Source: Desulfurococcales archaeon (GTDB lineage: Archaea > Thermoproteota > Thermoprotei_A > Sulfolobales > NBVN01). Taken from it: DNA of 35,194 nt. The stretch is from positions 1-35,194 of the forward strand of contig JALWZB010000141.1 of the NCBI GenBank assembly GCA_027002995.1. The letters run 5' to 3'. Of the stretch, positions 24,744-32,920 are shown in pieces (the stretch's first letter is position 1; the number at the start of each line of letters is the position of its first letter). Made by a program: the position numbers and the translations under genes. The notes beneath the pieces were generated by a model that did not search any database, was not told the origin of the DNA, and saw only the letters and a list, made by a program, of their open reading frames with translations.

Positions 24744-26336
24744 GTGATGATCATGGTTGACCCAGCAGCGCCCGAAGCGGTTCTGCCGGCGCTTGCCGTG
24801 CTTACCCCAGCCGTAACTGCTTTCGCGCTCCCGCTAGCCCACATTGCTGGGTTAGGGAGGAGGGGTGTTGAGGCCCTAGCCCTGCTTTCCTCAATCATAA
24901 CCGGGTTCTTCTCGGTTAAGCTCCTAGCGGCGGCGCTGAGCGACGGCACCCCCCTAACCTACTGCTTCGGTGGGTGGCCGCCGCCACTAGGGATATTCTA
25001 CGAGGTTGACGTTACTGGCGCCTTACTCGGGTGCTTGACGGCGTGCCTAATGTTCCTCATAGTGCTGTTCAGTGTTGGGTACATGGAGGATGACGGCAGG
25101 CTCTACCTGTACTACACGCTACTAATGGTTGTTGAGGCGGGGATGCTGGGCTGCTTCTACACTGGCGACTTCTTCAACCTATTCGTCATGATTGAGGTTA
25201 CCGCGATCTCGTCCTACGCCCTGGTCTCGTACCTCAGGAGCGATAGGGTGGCGGTGGCTGCCTCGCTGAAGTACGCTGTTTACGGGGCGTTAGCGACTAC
25301 GGCGTACTTCGCCGCTACAGTCTTCGCCTACGGCTCGATGGGGACCCTCAACATGGCCGACATGCACGCTAAGATAGCGGGCATCCCAACACCCTTAACG
25401 GGGACGGGCTTCGCTAACGTTGGCCTTGGGTTGCTGGTGTTCGTTGCCCTAGCCCTCTACGCCTTCACCTACAAGTCAGCGTTATTCCCGAACCACTTCT
25501 GGTTACCTGAGGCCCACTCATCAGCCCCGACACCGGTGTCGGCCCTCCTCTCAGGCCTCGTAGTGAATGTGGGGATCTACGCGATAGTGAGGTTCACCTA
25601 CACGGTCATAGGCGGCGCGTCAGCCGTCGGTAAGTACCTCCCCATAGCCCTCCTCGCTACGGGGGCGGCGTCAGCCGTTATTGGCGGTCTACTCATGAAC
25701 CTGCAGAGGGACGTTAAGAGGTTAATAGCTTACAGCACGGTAATGAATCTAGGCTTCATAGCCCTGGGCTACGGCCTATCCACGGACTTAGGGGTGGCTG
25801 CCGCCACCTACCACCTAGTCACGCACGCAGTGGCTAAGGCGATGCTCTTCATGAGCGCGGGGCTAGCGATAGCGTGCGTAGGGTCACGCAACCTCAGCGA
25901 CTTGGAGGGTGTGGGGCGTGCCTCCCCCTTCATAGGGTTCATGATTGGGGTATCAACCCTAACCCTAGCTGGGGTGCCCCCGCTAAGCGTGTTCATGAGT
26001 GAGTACGCCCTAATAACGGCCATGGTGAGGGCGGGGAATTACTTCGCCCTAGCAGCGTTCCTCACAGCCTACGTGTCTGGGGCGGTAGCGTACCTCAAGC
26101 TACTCTACGTGACGTGCGTGAAGCCCCCGAGGAAGCCTCGAACAGAGATCAGGGGCAGGGGGGCGACGTACAGCGTCCTCACAATACTCGCGGTGGCCTG
26201 CGTGGCCCTAGGCCTCCTAGCACCGCTGATCTTCAGGAGCGTGTTCATGCCTGCCGCACACACCCTAATGAACCCCTCACAGTACCTGAAAGCCTTCCTG
26301 CACTACGCGTCCACACTAACCAGCTACTCACCATGA
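24744..26336 (+). CDS. mrpD: MrpD (NuoN/NuoL-like) antiporter subunit
   Basis: GDFFNLFVMIEVTAISSYALVSY, KSALFPNHFWLPEAHSSAPTPVSALLSGLVVNVGIYAIVRF. Confidence 0.93.
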   Translation: MMIMVDPAAPEAVLPALAVLTPAVTAFALPLAHIAGLGRRGVEALALLSSIITGFFSVKLLAAALSDGTPLTYCFGGWPPPLGIFYEVDVTGALLGCLTACLMFLIVLFSVGYMEDDGRLYLYYTLLMVVEAGMLGCFYTGDFFNLFVMIEVTAISSYALVSYLRSDRVAVAASLKYAVYGALATTAYFAATVFAYGSMGTLNMADMHAKIAGIPTPLTGTGFANVGLGLLVFVALALYAFTYKSALFPNHFWLPEAHSSAPTPVSALLSGLVVNVGIYAIVRFTYTVIGGASAVGKYLPIALLATGAASAVIGGLLMNLQRDVKRLIAYSTVMNLGFIALGYGLSTDLGVAAATYHLVTHAVAKAMLFMSAGLAIACVGSRNLSDLEGVGRASPFIGFMIGVSTLTLAGVPPLSVFMSEYALITAMVRAGNYFALAAFLTAYVSGAVAYLKLLYVTCVKPPRKPRTEIRGRGATYSVLTILAVACVALGLLAPLIFRSVFMPAAHTLMNPSQYLKAFLHYASTLTSYSP

Positions 26337-26422
26337 AATGCGGCCCTCAAAGAACTCAACTCCCGGTGAAGGTAAGCACGCCCACGGAGAGGAGGTTAAG
26401 GTGAGGGATAGTATGTCTAAGC

Positions 26423-28033
26423 TCATACTTTCTTGTAGTGCTTTGCCTTCTTCAAGCTCTCTTCCTTCCTGTGCTTGTGGGTGAAGTGTATGTCTGCTGG
26501 GTGTTGGGGTGTTAGGCCGGCCCTCTCCTTGATTCTCGCCTCCACCTCCTTCTCTTCTTCGGGTGTTTTCGGCGGGTTCTCCGTGATCACGAGTATGTCT
26601 ACGTCGTGGGCTGCGTGTTCCTCGCCCCTGACTATACTACCTACTAAGTAGACTTCAGCGTCCCTGAATTCTTGCTTGATGTGGTGGATTAGCTTGGGTA
26701 CCCACTCGAACCAGTGTTTGATGTTTTCCTCCCTCTGCCTTAGGCGGTGGTCCACGTACTCCGCTATCTCCCTGCCCGTTGCTTTCCTGTAGGCGTACTC
26801 GATTATGAATGAGGCGATCAGTATCACTATGAACACAACCAGCTTCTCGGGGGCTATGGTGATCATCCTGTACGTGAGTATCGCTAGGGCGGCTGCCGTA
26901 GCTACCGCACCGATCCCCGTAATCACGGGGTTGGCTTTGGCTTCCTTCCTTAGCCTGAGGGCCGCTAGGTTGACGGTGAGGAATATTAGGAGGAACCCGC
27001 CGCTCCCCGCCGCCGATATCTCCTCCAAGTCGGCGGTGTTTGCCAGGATTAGGGAGGCTAGGGAAATCATTATTAGGCCTTCGTACGCCTGCTTCCAGAG
27101 GGGCTTCTCGACTGCCTTAGGTAGTTGGCCGTACTTAGCCACCATGTAGGACGCCCTAGCCGTGCCGTATAGGGTGGCGTTAATTGCGGAGCTCGTCGAC
27201 GCTAAGGCTGCTGCCGCGACCAGCACGAAGCCCACCTGCCCTAGGGAGGGTTTGGCGGCCATCGCTAGCGCGTAGTCCCTCGCCCTCAGGATCACGTCGT
27301 AGGGTAGGTTGCCGACGGTCACGACCGCTACGAGGACGTACACGGTAATCACGACTAGTACGGCGGCGTAGAAGGTCTTAGGGAGGACGTCCGGATCCTC
27401 AACGTCCTGCCCCGCATTAGCTATTAGCTCGAAGCCCTCGTACGCGAGGAAGATTATCATGCCGCCAGCGATTAAGCTGACGGGGCCGGGCCAGTTGCTC
27501 GGCGCTAGCCTGCCCCAGTCAACGAAGAGCATGCCAGCACCAACCACGAGGATCAGTACGGCGAGCTTGAACCCAACTAAAGCGTCCTCAGCCCTACCCG
27601 AAACCACCGCGCCCAAGGCATTAACCACCGTGAACACTACGATGACTAGGGTTATGAAGACGTGCTTGAGGAGGGGGTTAGACCCTATCAGGCTGGCTCC
27701 GTAGCTTCCGAAGGCGTAGGAGTAGAGGGAAATCATTACGACGTAGGAAGCGAGGAGCATCACATTCAACCCGCCGGAAAGGACGCCTGTACCGAACGCC
27801 CTAACAAGGAACTCGATCGTGCCGCCCTCGCTGGGGTACCTGCGTGAGAGCTTAGCATAGGAGTAAGCGGTGGTCAACGCGATTAAGCCGGCGAGGAGGA
27901 ACGCTATGGGGGCGCCGCCGTGGGAGAGCTGAACGCTCAGCCCGAGGACGGCGAATATGCCGCCCCCAATCATCCCGCCCACACCTATGCTGAAGGCTTC
28001 CCAGAAACCTATCTTACCCTCCCTACGCCCCAC
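26423..28033 (-). CDS. APC-superfamily amino-acid permease fused to a C-terminal minimal nucleotidyltransferase domain
   Basis: FWEAFSIGVGGMIGGGIFAVLGLSVQLSHGGAPIAFLLAG (APC) and C-terminal AEVYLVGSIVRGEEHAAHDVDILVITENPP (GSx(R)G...DxD). Confidence 0.88.
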   Translation of the reverse strand: MGRREGKIGFWEAFSIGVGGMIGGGIFAVLGLSVQLSHGGAPIAFLLAGLIALTTAYSYAKLSRRYPSEGGTIEFLVRAFGTGVLSGGLNVMLLASYVVMISLYSYAFGSYGASLIGSNPLLKHVFITLVIVVFTVVNALGAVVSGRAEDALVGFKLAVLILVVGAGMLFVDWGRLAPSNWPGPVSLIAGGMIIFLAYEGFELIANAGQDVEDPDVLPKTFYAAVLVVITVYVLVAVVTVGNLPYDVILRARDYALAMAAKPSLGQVGFVLVAAAALASTSSAINATLYGTARASYMVAKYGQLPKAVEKPLWKQAYEGLIMISLASLILANTADLEEISAAGSGGFLLIFLTVNLAALRLRKEAKANPVITGIGAVATAAALAILTYRMITIAPEKLVVFIVILIASFIIEYAYRKATGREIAEYVDHRLRQREENIKHWFEWVPKLIHHIKQEFRDAEVYLVGSIVRGEEHAAHDVDILVITENPPKTPEEEKEVEARIKERAGLTPQHPADIHFTHKHRKEESLKKAKHYKKV

Positions 28034-28108
28034 CGCAAATCACTAACTAGAGTAATGCGTGGAACCAATAAATCGGTTAAGCCAAAAAGCGGGTCACGCC
28101 CCCACCCA

Positions 28109-28519
28109 TCACGCGGGCCCATGCACCTGCACCACGACCTGACGCAAGTGGTTCTGCACGGGCCTGGTCTCAAGGAAGTATAGGCCGTAACCTTGAGGCA
28201 ACGACGGCTCCCCGCCGAGGACAGGCACGGCCTTAAGGGTTGAGAGCACAGTTGAGCGGAGGTGCGCGTACGCGTTCCCATGCTCCCAGGGCTCCCCGGG
28301 AGGGATTGCTGGGAATAGCTTCTCAACACACCTAACGGCATCCCCTACAGCGTCGTCCCTAACGATAAGTAAGGCTGGGGTCGCTCCCTTAGCCGAGACC
28401 CACGCCACCCCCTCCTCGATGCTCGACGCCTTAATGACGCTCCTTAACGCGTCGGTTAAGTCGTAGATGCCTGAGGGTCCGTTAGTCCTGAACCTCAGTA
28501 TTGCCGTGAATACCTTCAA
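28109..28519 (-). CDS. YjbQ/UPF0047-family protein (second of tandem pair)
   Basis: GNAYAHLRSTVLSTLKAVPVLGGEPSLPQGYGLYFLETRPVQNHLRQVVVQVHG matches the NADAHLKASLLG...P...L...GTWQ...E...R region. Confidence 0.75.
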   Translation of the reverse strand: MKVFTAILRFRTNGPSGIYDLTDALRSVIKASSIEEGVAWVSAKGATPALLIVRDDAVGDAVRCVEKLFPAIPPGEPWEHGNAYAHLRSTVLSTLKAVPVLGGEPSLPQGYGLYFLETRPVQNHLRQVVVQVHGPA

Positions 28520-28889
28520 GGGTTATGAGCACCTCCTTAACCCCCGCCCTCCTGGAGAGGTCCACTAGGATGAAGTGCTTGAACGTCCCTAAAGCCACCT
28601 CCCCATCAACTACGGGTGCGGCGGCGAACTTACCTACGAGGGCCTCAGCTAGCACAGGGTTAGCGCCGCAGTACTCCCTAATAACCCTCTCCAAGTCCTT
28701 CATTAATCCAGGCTCGTACTCAATCATCGTCACGGAGCACCCCGGCTCTGGAGTGAAGACGGACACCAAACCCTCCCTTAACCCCTCAACACGCACCACG
28801 TCCTCAACTATCTCTGTTATGTCCTCCACACCGTACCCGCTTGACTTGATCCGTACCTTAATAACCTTAACCAGGGTTTCCCCACCCAC
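28482..28889 (-). CDS. YjbQ/UPF0047-like protein, divergent paralogue
   Basis: GYGVEDITEIVEDVVRVEGLREGLVSVFTPEPGCSVTMIEYEPGLMKDLERVIRE ... VVDGEVALGTFKHFILVDLSRRAGVKEVLI. Confidence 0.75.
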   Translation of the reverse strand: MGGETLVKVIKVRIKSSGYGVEDITEIVEDVVRVEGLREGLVSVFTPEPGCSVTMIEYEPGLMKDLERVIREYCGANPVLAEALVGKFAAAPVVDGEVALGTFKHFILVDLSRRAGVKEVLITLEGIHGNTEVQD

Positions 28890-28963
28890 ACGCGTTCACC
28901 CCCTACTGAGTCACCAATGATTAGGGACGTCATGAAGTATATACGTTACCTTTATTAGTTTTC

Positions 28964-28980
28964 CTAACAATTAATGTTAG
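28964..28980 (+). promoter_or_regulatory. Inverted repeat CTAACA-ATTAA-TGTTAG just upstream of the superoxide reductase gene
   Basis: Perfect 6-bp arms ending 9 bp before the ATG at 28990. Confidence 0.6.
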
Positions 28981-28989
28981 GGATCAAAC

Positions 28990-29364
28990 ATGTTCAGGAT
29001 TGGAAACCTAATCAATACGCGAGACACGGCTAAAGGCCCCGCACTAGCTAAGGTCGAGTCCCACACCCCGAAAATAGAGGCACCCGACACCGTGAAAGCA
29101 GGGGAACCATTCAAGGTTAAGGTCAAGGTAGGACCCCACCCATCAACGCCGGAACACCACATAGCGGAAGTAACGATATACTTCAGCAAGGAGGGCAAGC
29201 CATTCAACCCAGTGAAGGTGGCTACCATAACCTTCGAACCAGGCATCACGGAACCGGAAGCCGATGTAGTAATGAAGGTCGACGGCCCCGGAACAATCCA
29301 CGCTGTAGCGTACTGCAACCTCCACGGACTCTGGGAAGGAACGAAGGAAATCAAGGTAGAGTAA
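28990..29364 (+). CDS. sor: Superoxide reductase (neelaredoxin-type)
   Basis: ESHTPKIEAP, GPHPSTPEHHIAEVTIYF, VAYCNLHGLWEGTKEIKV give the His4Cys site. Confidence 0.93.
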   Translation: MFRIGNLINTRDTAKGPALAKVESHTPKIEAPDTVKAGEPFKVKVKVGPHPSTPEHHIAEVTIYFSKEGKPFNPVKVATITFEPGITEPEADVVMKVDGPGTIHAVAYCNLHGLWEGTKEIKVE

Positions 29365-29432
29365 CCACAGCAACACCGCCAACAACTCAACCACCGAGCA
29401 CGGGTGCGGGGCGAGGGGTCAGGGGTTAGGTA

Positions 29433-29789
29433 ATGATGGCGCATCACCCCACCAAGCCTGGTGGGGTTCCGGAGCACGTGGTTAGGGCTCTGACGAGGTT
29501 AATCAATAGGTACAACAGGTACCACTCACCGGAAGCCGTAGCGAGCCTAGAGAGGGTGGAGGCGCTAAACCCCGACGATGGCCTGTACTTGGTTAGGGTG
29601 AGGTTTAAGGGGAGCTTCTGCGCCACGTGCGGTGTGAGGGACTGGGTTGAGGACCTAGCCTACCTAGGTGAGTCCCTAGGTGTTGAGGCTAAGTTAGAGG
29701 AGGTCGTCGAGCCTGAGGGTGTTGAGGACGAGCGCGTGGGTTACTTCATAGTTAAGGTACCTAGCCCCGCACCCGAGGTTAGGGCGTGA
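29433..29789 (+). CDS. Conserved-looking small protein with a CATC motif, function unknown
   Basis: Overlaps the next ORF by 4 bp; VRFKGSFCATCGVRDWVEDLAYLGESLGVEAKLEEV. Confidence 0.6.
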   Translation: MMAHHPTKPGGVPEHVVRALTRLINRYNRYHSPEAVASLERVEALNPDDGLYLVRVRFKGSFCATCGVRDWVEDLAYLGESLGVEAKLEEVVEPEGVEDERVGYFIVKVPSPAPEVRA

Positions 29790-30342
29790 GGCGATTGAGC
29801 ATGGGTGAGTCAAGCATCGATTCGGGCGTTGAGGACAGCATTAAGTCCCTCCTCAAGCTAATGGGTTCCTACGCCGCCGTAATGACTGTCACTGCCCTAG
29901 CGATTGGCGTGCTGTATCGTGAGGTCAGCAAGGCGTACCTAGCGAGCGTACCGTTGAGTGACGCCATCACTGCCTCCTACTACCTAAGCGTGGCGCACGG
30001 CCACACCTTCATGGCGGGAGTACTAATACCTGCGGCCCTAGCCACGCTAACCTACGTTGCCGTCAAGCTGGGCGGTGAGTTAAGCCCGAAATCAGCGAGG
30101 GGGCGTTCGCGGTATACGTGATCGGCTCGCTGATGATGCTGGCCCTACTCATCTATAAGGGCTTGGGTATCGTGATGACTTACGGCTCTAACCCCGCGGC
30201 AGGTCTTGACGTGGCGAACAACGCGTTATTTCTAGGGAGCCATGCCCTGAGAGAATCCCTCTACGGTGCCGCCCACCTACTCCTTGGGATCGGGTTGGTG
30301 TGGTACGTAACGCTACTGATTAAGGCGTTCAGGAGGGCGTGA
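29786..30342 (+). pseudogene. DUF2871-like membrane protein split into two frames (29786-30121 and 30118-30342)
   Basis: First ORF has VLYREVSK and VAHGHTFMAGVLIPA; second has LMMLALLIYKGLGIV and LYGAAHLLLGIGLV. The second frame stays open upstream of its GTG and reads EISEGAFAVYVIGSL. Confidence 0.6.
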
Positions 30343-30423
30343 ACCCTCCCTTTTTAAGGATCATTTCCCTATTAGGAGGATGTTTTAAATACCTGAACAG
30401 GTAACTCATGTAAAGGTGGTTAA

Positions 30424-31119
30424 ATGACTTTGCCACAGTCCTTAGGGGGTGACGTAGCGGCTTTCGAGGAGGGCATGAACCAGCTTAAGACAGCAGCCAT
30501 AATAATGATAGTCGCCGCCGTACTCACCGGGCTCGGGGCGCTAGCGTCAATAACGACCTTCCTCACGAGCTTCACCGCGTCACCAGCGTCAGCAATATCC
30601 AAGGTATTCGGGGGTGTCGCGGCTGCGGGCATGCTGGGAGGCGTCATAATCCTGGTCGCGACGTTCCTCTACCTAATTAAGGCGTTCGACAAGCTGAAGG
30701 AATTCGACCCAAGTAAGTTCGGCGCACCAGCAACCATCATTAAGATAGGGTTCCCAGCATATGGAGTGATGGCGATCATCGCACCCATAGCCATGTACGC
30801 CACAGTATCGCAACTCCTAGGTAGCGGCGCGCCAGACTTCGCAACCGTACAGCAAGTGATGGGGACCCTGCAGGGAATCAACGCGCTCGTCTTCATAGCG
30901 AAGGCAGCGGCGATGGTGGGGATAGGTATAGGGACGTACTACATCCACGAAGTAACTAACGAGGGACTCTTCCTAGCCGCCGCCATACTCTTCTTCATAG
31001 CCATATTCATATCGCTCCTAGCATTCATTGCGTGGATACTAGTGATAGTTGGGGCAGGCAACGCAGTAAGTAAAGTCAGGGCTACTCAAGCAACGCAAGC
31101 ACAACAACTGCCACAGTAA
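30424..31119 (+). CDS. DUF973-like archaeal membrane protein
   Basis: Multi-TM; FEEGMNQLKTAAIIMIVAAVLTGLG, LYLIKAFDKLKEFDPSKFGAPATIIKIGFPAYGVMAI, FIAWILVIVGAGNAVSKVR. Confidence 0.7.
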   Translation: MTLPQSLGGDVAAFEEGMNQLKTAAIIMIVAAVLTGLGALASITTFLTSFTASPASAISKVFGGVAAAGMLGGVIILVATFLYLIKAFDKLKEFDPSKFGAPATIIKIGFPAYGVMAIIAPIAMYATVSQLLGSGAPDFATVQQVMGTLQGINALVFIAKAAAMVGIGIGTYYIHEVTNEGLFLAAAILFFIAIFISLLAFIAWILVIVGAGNAVSKVRATQATQAQQLPQ

Positions 31120-31339
31120 GCAACTATTTTTAAGACATATTTTATCGAGCCAATGGCTACGTCCTTAAACATCACGACCTTACCACGAATACCAATGTCT
31201 GACAACACCACCGCACCCACCGCTTGTCGAATACCTTACGCTAACTACTAACCCCTTTGTGGGTGCTCGAATAAAACACGACAGTATTTCACTTTAGCAC
31301 TTAGGGGAGAGAATTTTGAGTGGAGTGAATATTTCCTCT

Positions 31340-32098
31340 CTACTCTTCCCTGTACCCGAACCTCGTTATCTTGACTACCTTGTCTGGGAATACCCTGATT
31401 CCTTTGTCGGTTATTTCGAATGGGTGTCTGCGCATGTCGTGTTTCGTGCCCCTCATCTTCCATACTATTAGGGAGCGCTTTAACTCGCCGTTGACCTCGT
31501 CTAGGTCTAGCCTTATGATGCCGTCTACGGCGTGTTCGACGCCGGGCCCGCCGAAGCCTCGTTCGGTTACGCTTACCTGCGATACGAGTATCGCTGTCGC
31601 CCCTAGTCCTGCTAGGACTCTCTTGAGGTTCATTAGGACTCCCCTAGCTATGGCTGGCTTCGTTATGTATAGTGTCGACACTGAATCCACTACCGCCCTC
31701 ACCGCTCTCGTGTCCCTTAACGCCTGCTTCACCACGTCAATGAATTCGCCGAAGTCATCGACGCTCGTTACTACGTAGCGCTCCCTCTTGGCTGCCTCAC
31801 CTATTCCTCCCGTGAAGGCGTCCACGATCGCGAAGAGCCCTTCCTCCTCGAACTTCCTCACGTCCCAGCCGAACTCAGCCATGTTCCTCCTCACCTGCAC
31901 TGGGTGCTCCTCGAGCGCCACGTAAACCGCTGGCTCGCCGTGCAGTAGGCCGTAGTACACGTACTGCTGGCTGAATATCGTCTTGCCGGTGCCGGGCCCG
32001 CCGGAGAGCAGCACTATGTTCCTCTTAGGTATGCCTCCGTAGAGGAGCTCGTCCATCCCGGGGATCCCGGTTTTAATCCTCTCGACCACGATAATCAC
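31340..32098 (-). CDS. KaiC/RadA-like single-domain ATPase
   Basis: [67 protein letters not shown]. Confidence 0.9.
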   Translation of the reverse strand: MIIVVERIKTGIPGMDELLYGGIPKRNIVLLSGGPGTGKTIFSQQYVYYGLLHGEPAVYVALEEHPVQVRRNMAEFGWDVRKFEEEGLFAIVDAFTGGIGEAAKRERYVVTSVDDFGEFIDVVKQALRDTRAVRAVVDSVSTLYITKPAIARGVLMNLKRVLAGLGATAILVSQVSVTERGFGGPGVEHAVDGIIRLDLDEVNGELKRSLIVWKMRGTKHDMRRHPFEITDKGIRVFPDKVVKITRFGYREE

Positions 32099-32201
32099 CC
32101 AAGTAAATATAATTCAAAACCAAGCTAATAACCTTCCCTCAAGGAATCAGGCGGCGAGGCAGGCTAATGATTTAATAAGCCTTAAACTTGCGGGCAACCA
32201 C

Positions 32202-32669
32202 TTACTTAGGGCTTAATCCTCTCCTCAACCATCCAGTATCGATGGCTACGTCCTTGGCTTTCTCCAGTATCTCCTTATCATTTGTTAGGAGCTTCGCCTT
32301 ACGTAGCCTCGCGTAGTGGACGTAGGCCGCATCATACGCTGTTAGGCCCAGTTGCTCACCTAACGTGCTAATGTGCTTCAGGTCTTCGGGCTCTACACGT
32401 ATTATTGTTAAGTACTTAGCCAGCTTGGATACGGCGGTAACCACTTGCTCGAGATTCCTTATCCTTCCCCTACGCGCCTCAATTACCGCGGCGTTCGCTA
32501 CCTCGTAGAGCGTTAAGTCAAGCACCGCCACGCCCTCCTCAAGTAGTTGTTTGATGGCTTCCGTAGCGCCCTCACGCACGAATTTAGCTATGGGGTACAG
32601 TGCTGACGCGTCAAGTATTATCAAGTGTTCTCCCCCAGCGGGCAGCTTTAATGACATTAACCCACTCAT
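32202..32669 (-). CDS. PIN-domain toxin (VapC-like)
   Basis: LIILDASALYPIAKF, DLTLYEVANAAVIEARRGR, GLTAYDAAYVHYARLRKAKLLTNDKEILEKA. Confidence 0.9.
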   Translation of the reverse strand: MSGLMSLKLPAGGEHLIILDASALYPIAKFVREGATEAIKQLLEEGVAVLDLTLYEVANAAVIEARRGRIRNLEQVVTAVSKLAKYLTIIRVEPEDLKHISTLGEQLGLTAYDAAYVHYARLRKAKLLTNDKEILEKAKDVAIDTGWLRRGLSPK

Positions 32670-32853
32670 CCTCGCTTAAGCCCTCACAAGCCTCCGCCAG
32701 CTCCCTTAAGGCCTCCATCACCCTCCTCCTCTTCTCCTCCTCGATAGCGCGGCGCAACGACTCCTCAATTACTTGACGGATATTCACCCCTAACCGCTCG
32801 GCCTCCTCCTTAAGGCGCTTAGGTATGCGGACCGAGACAACTACCGTTGACAA
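32611..32853 (-). CDS. VapB-like antitoxin
   Basis: TVVVSVRIPKRLKEEAERLGVNIRQVIEESLRRAIEEEKRRRVMEALRELAEAC; overlaps the PIN gene. Confidence 0.88.
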   Translation of the reverse strand: MSTVVVSVRIPKRLKEEAERLGVNIRQVIEESLRRAIEEEKRRRVMEALRELAEACEGLSEDEWVNVIKAARWGRTLDNT

Positions 32854-32920
32854 ACAATCACCGTATACGTAATGACGTAAACAAGGTAATAAGTCTACGT
32901 AAGGCCTACCCTGCGGGACC

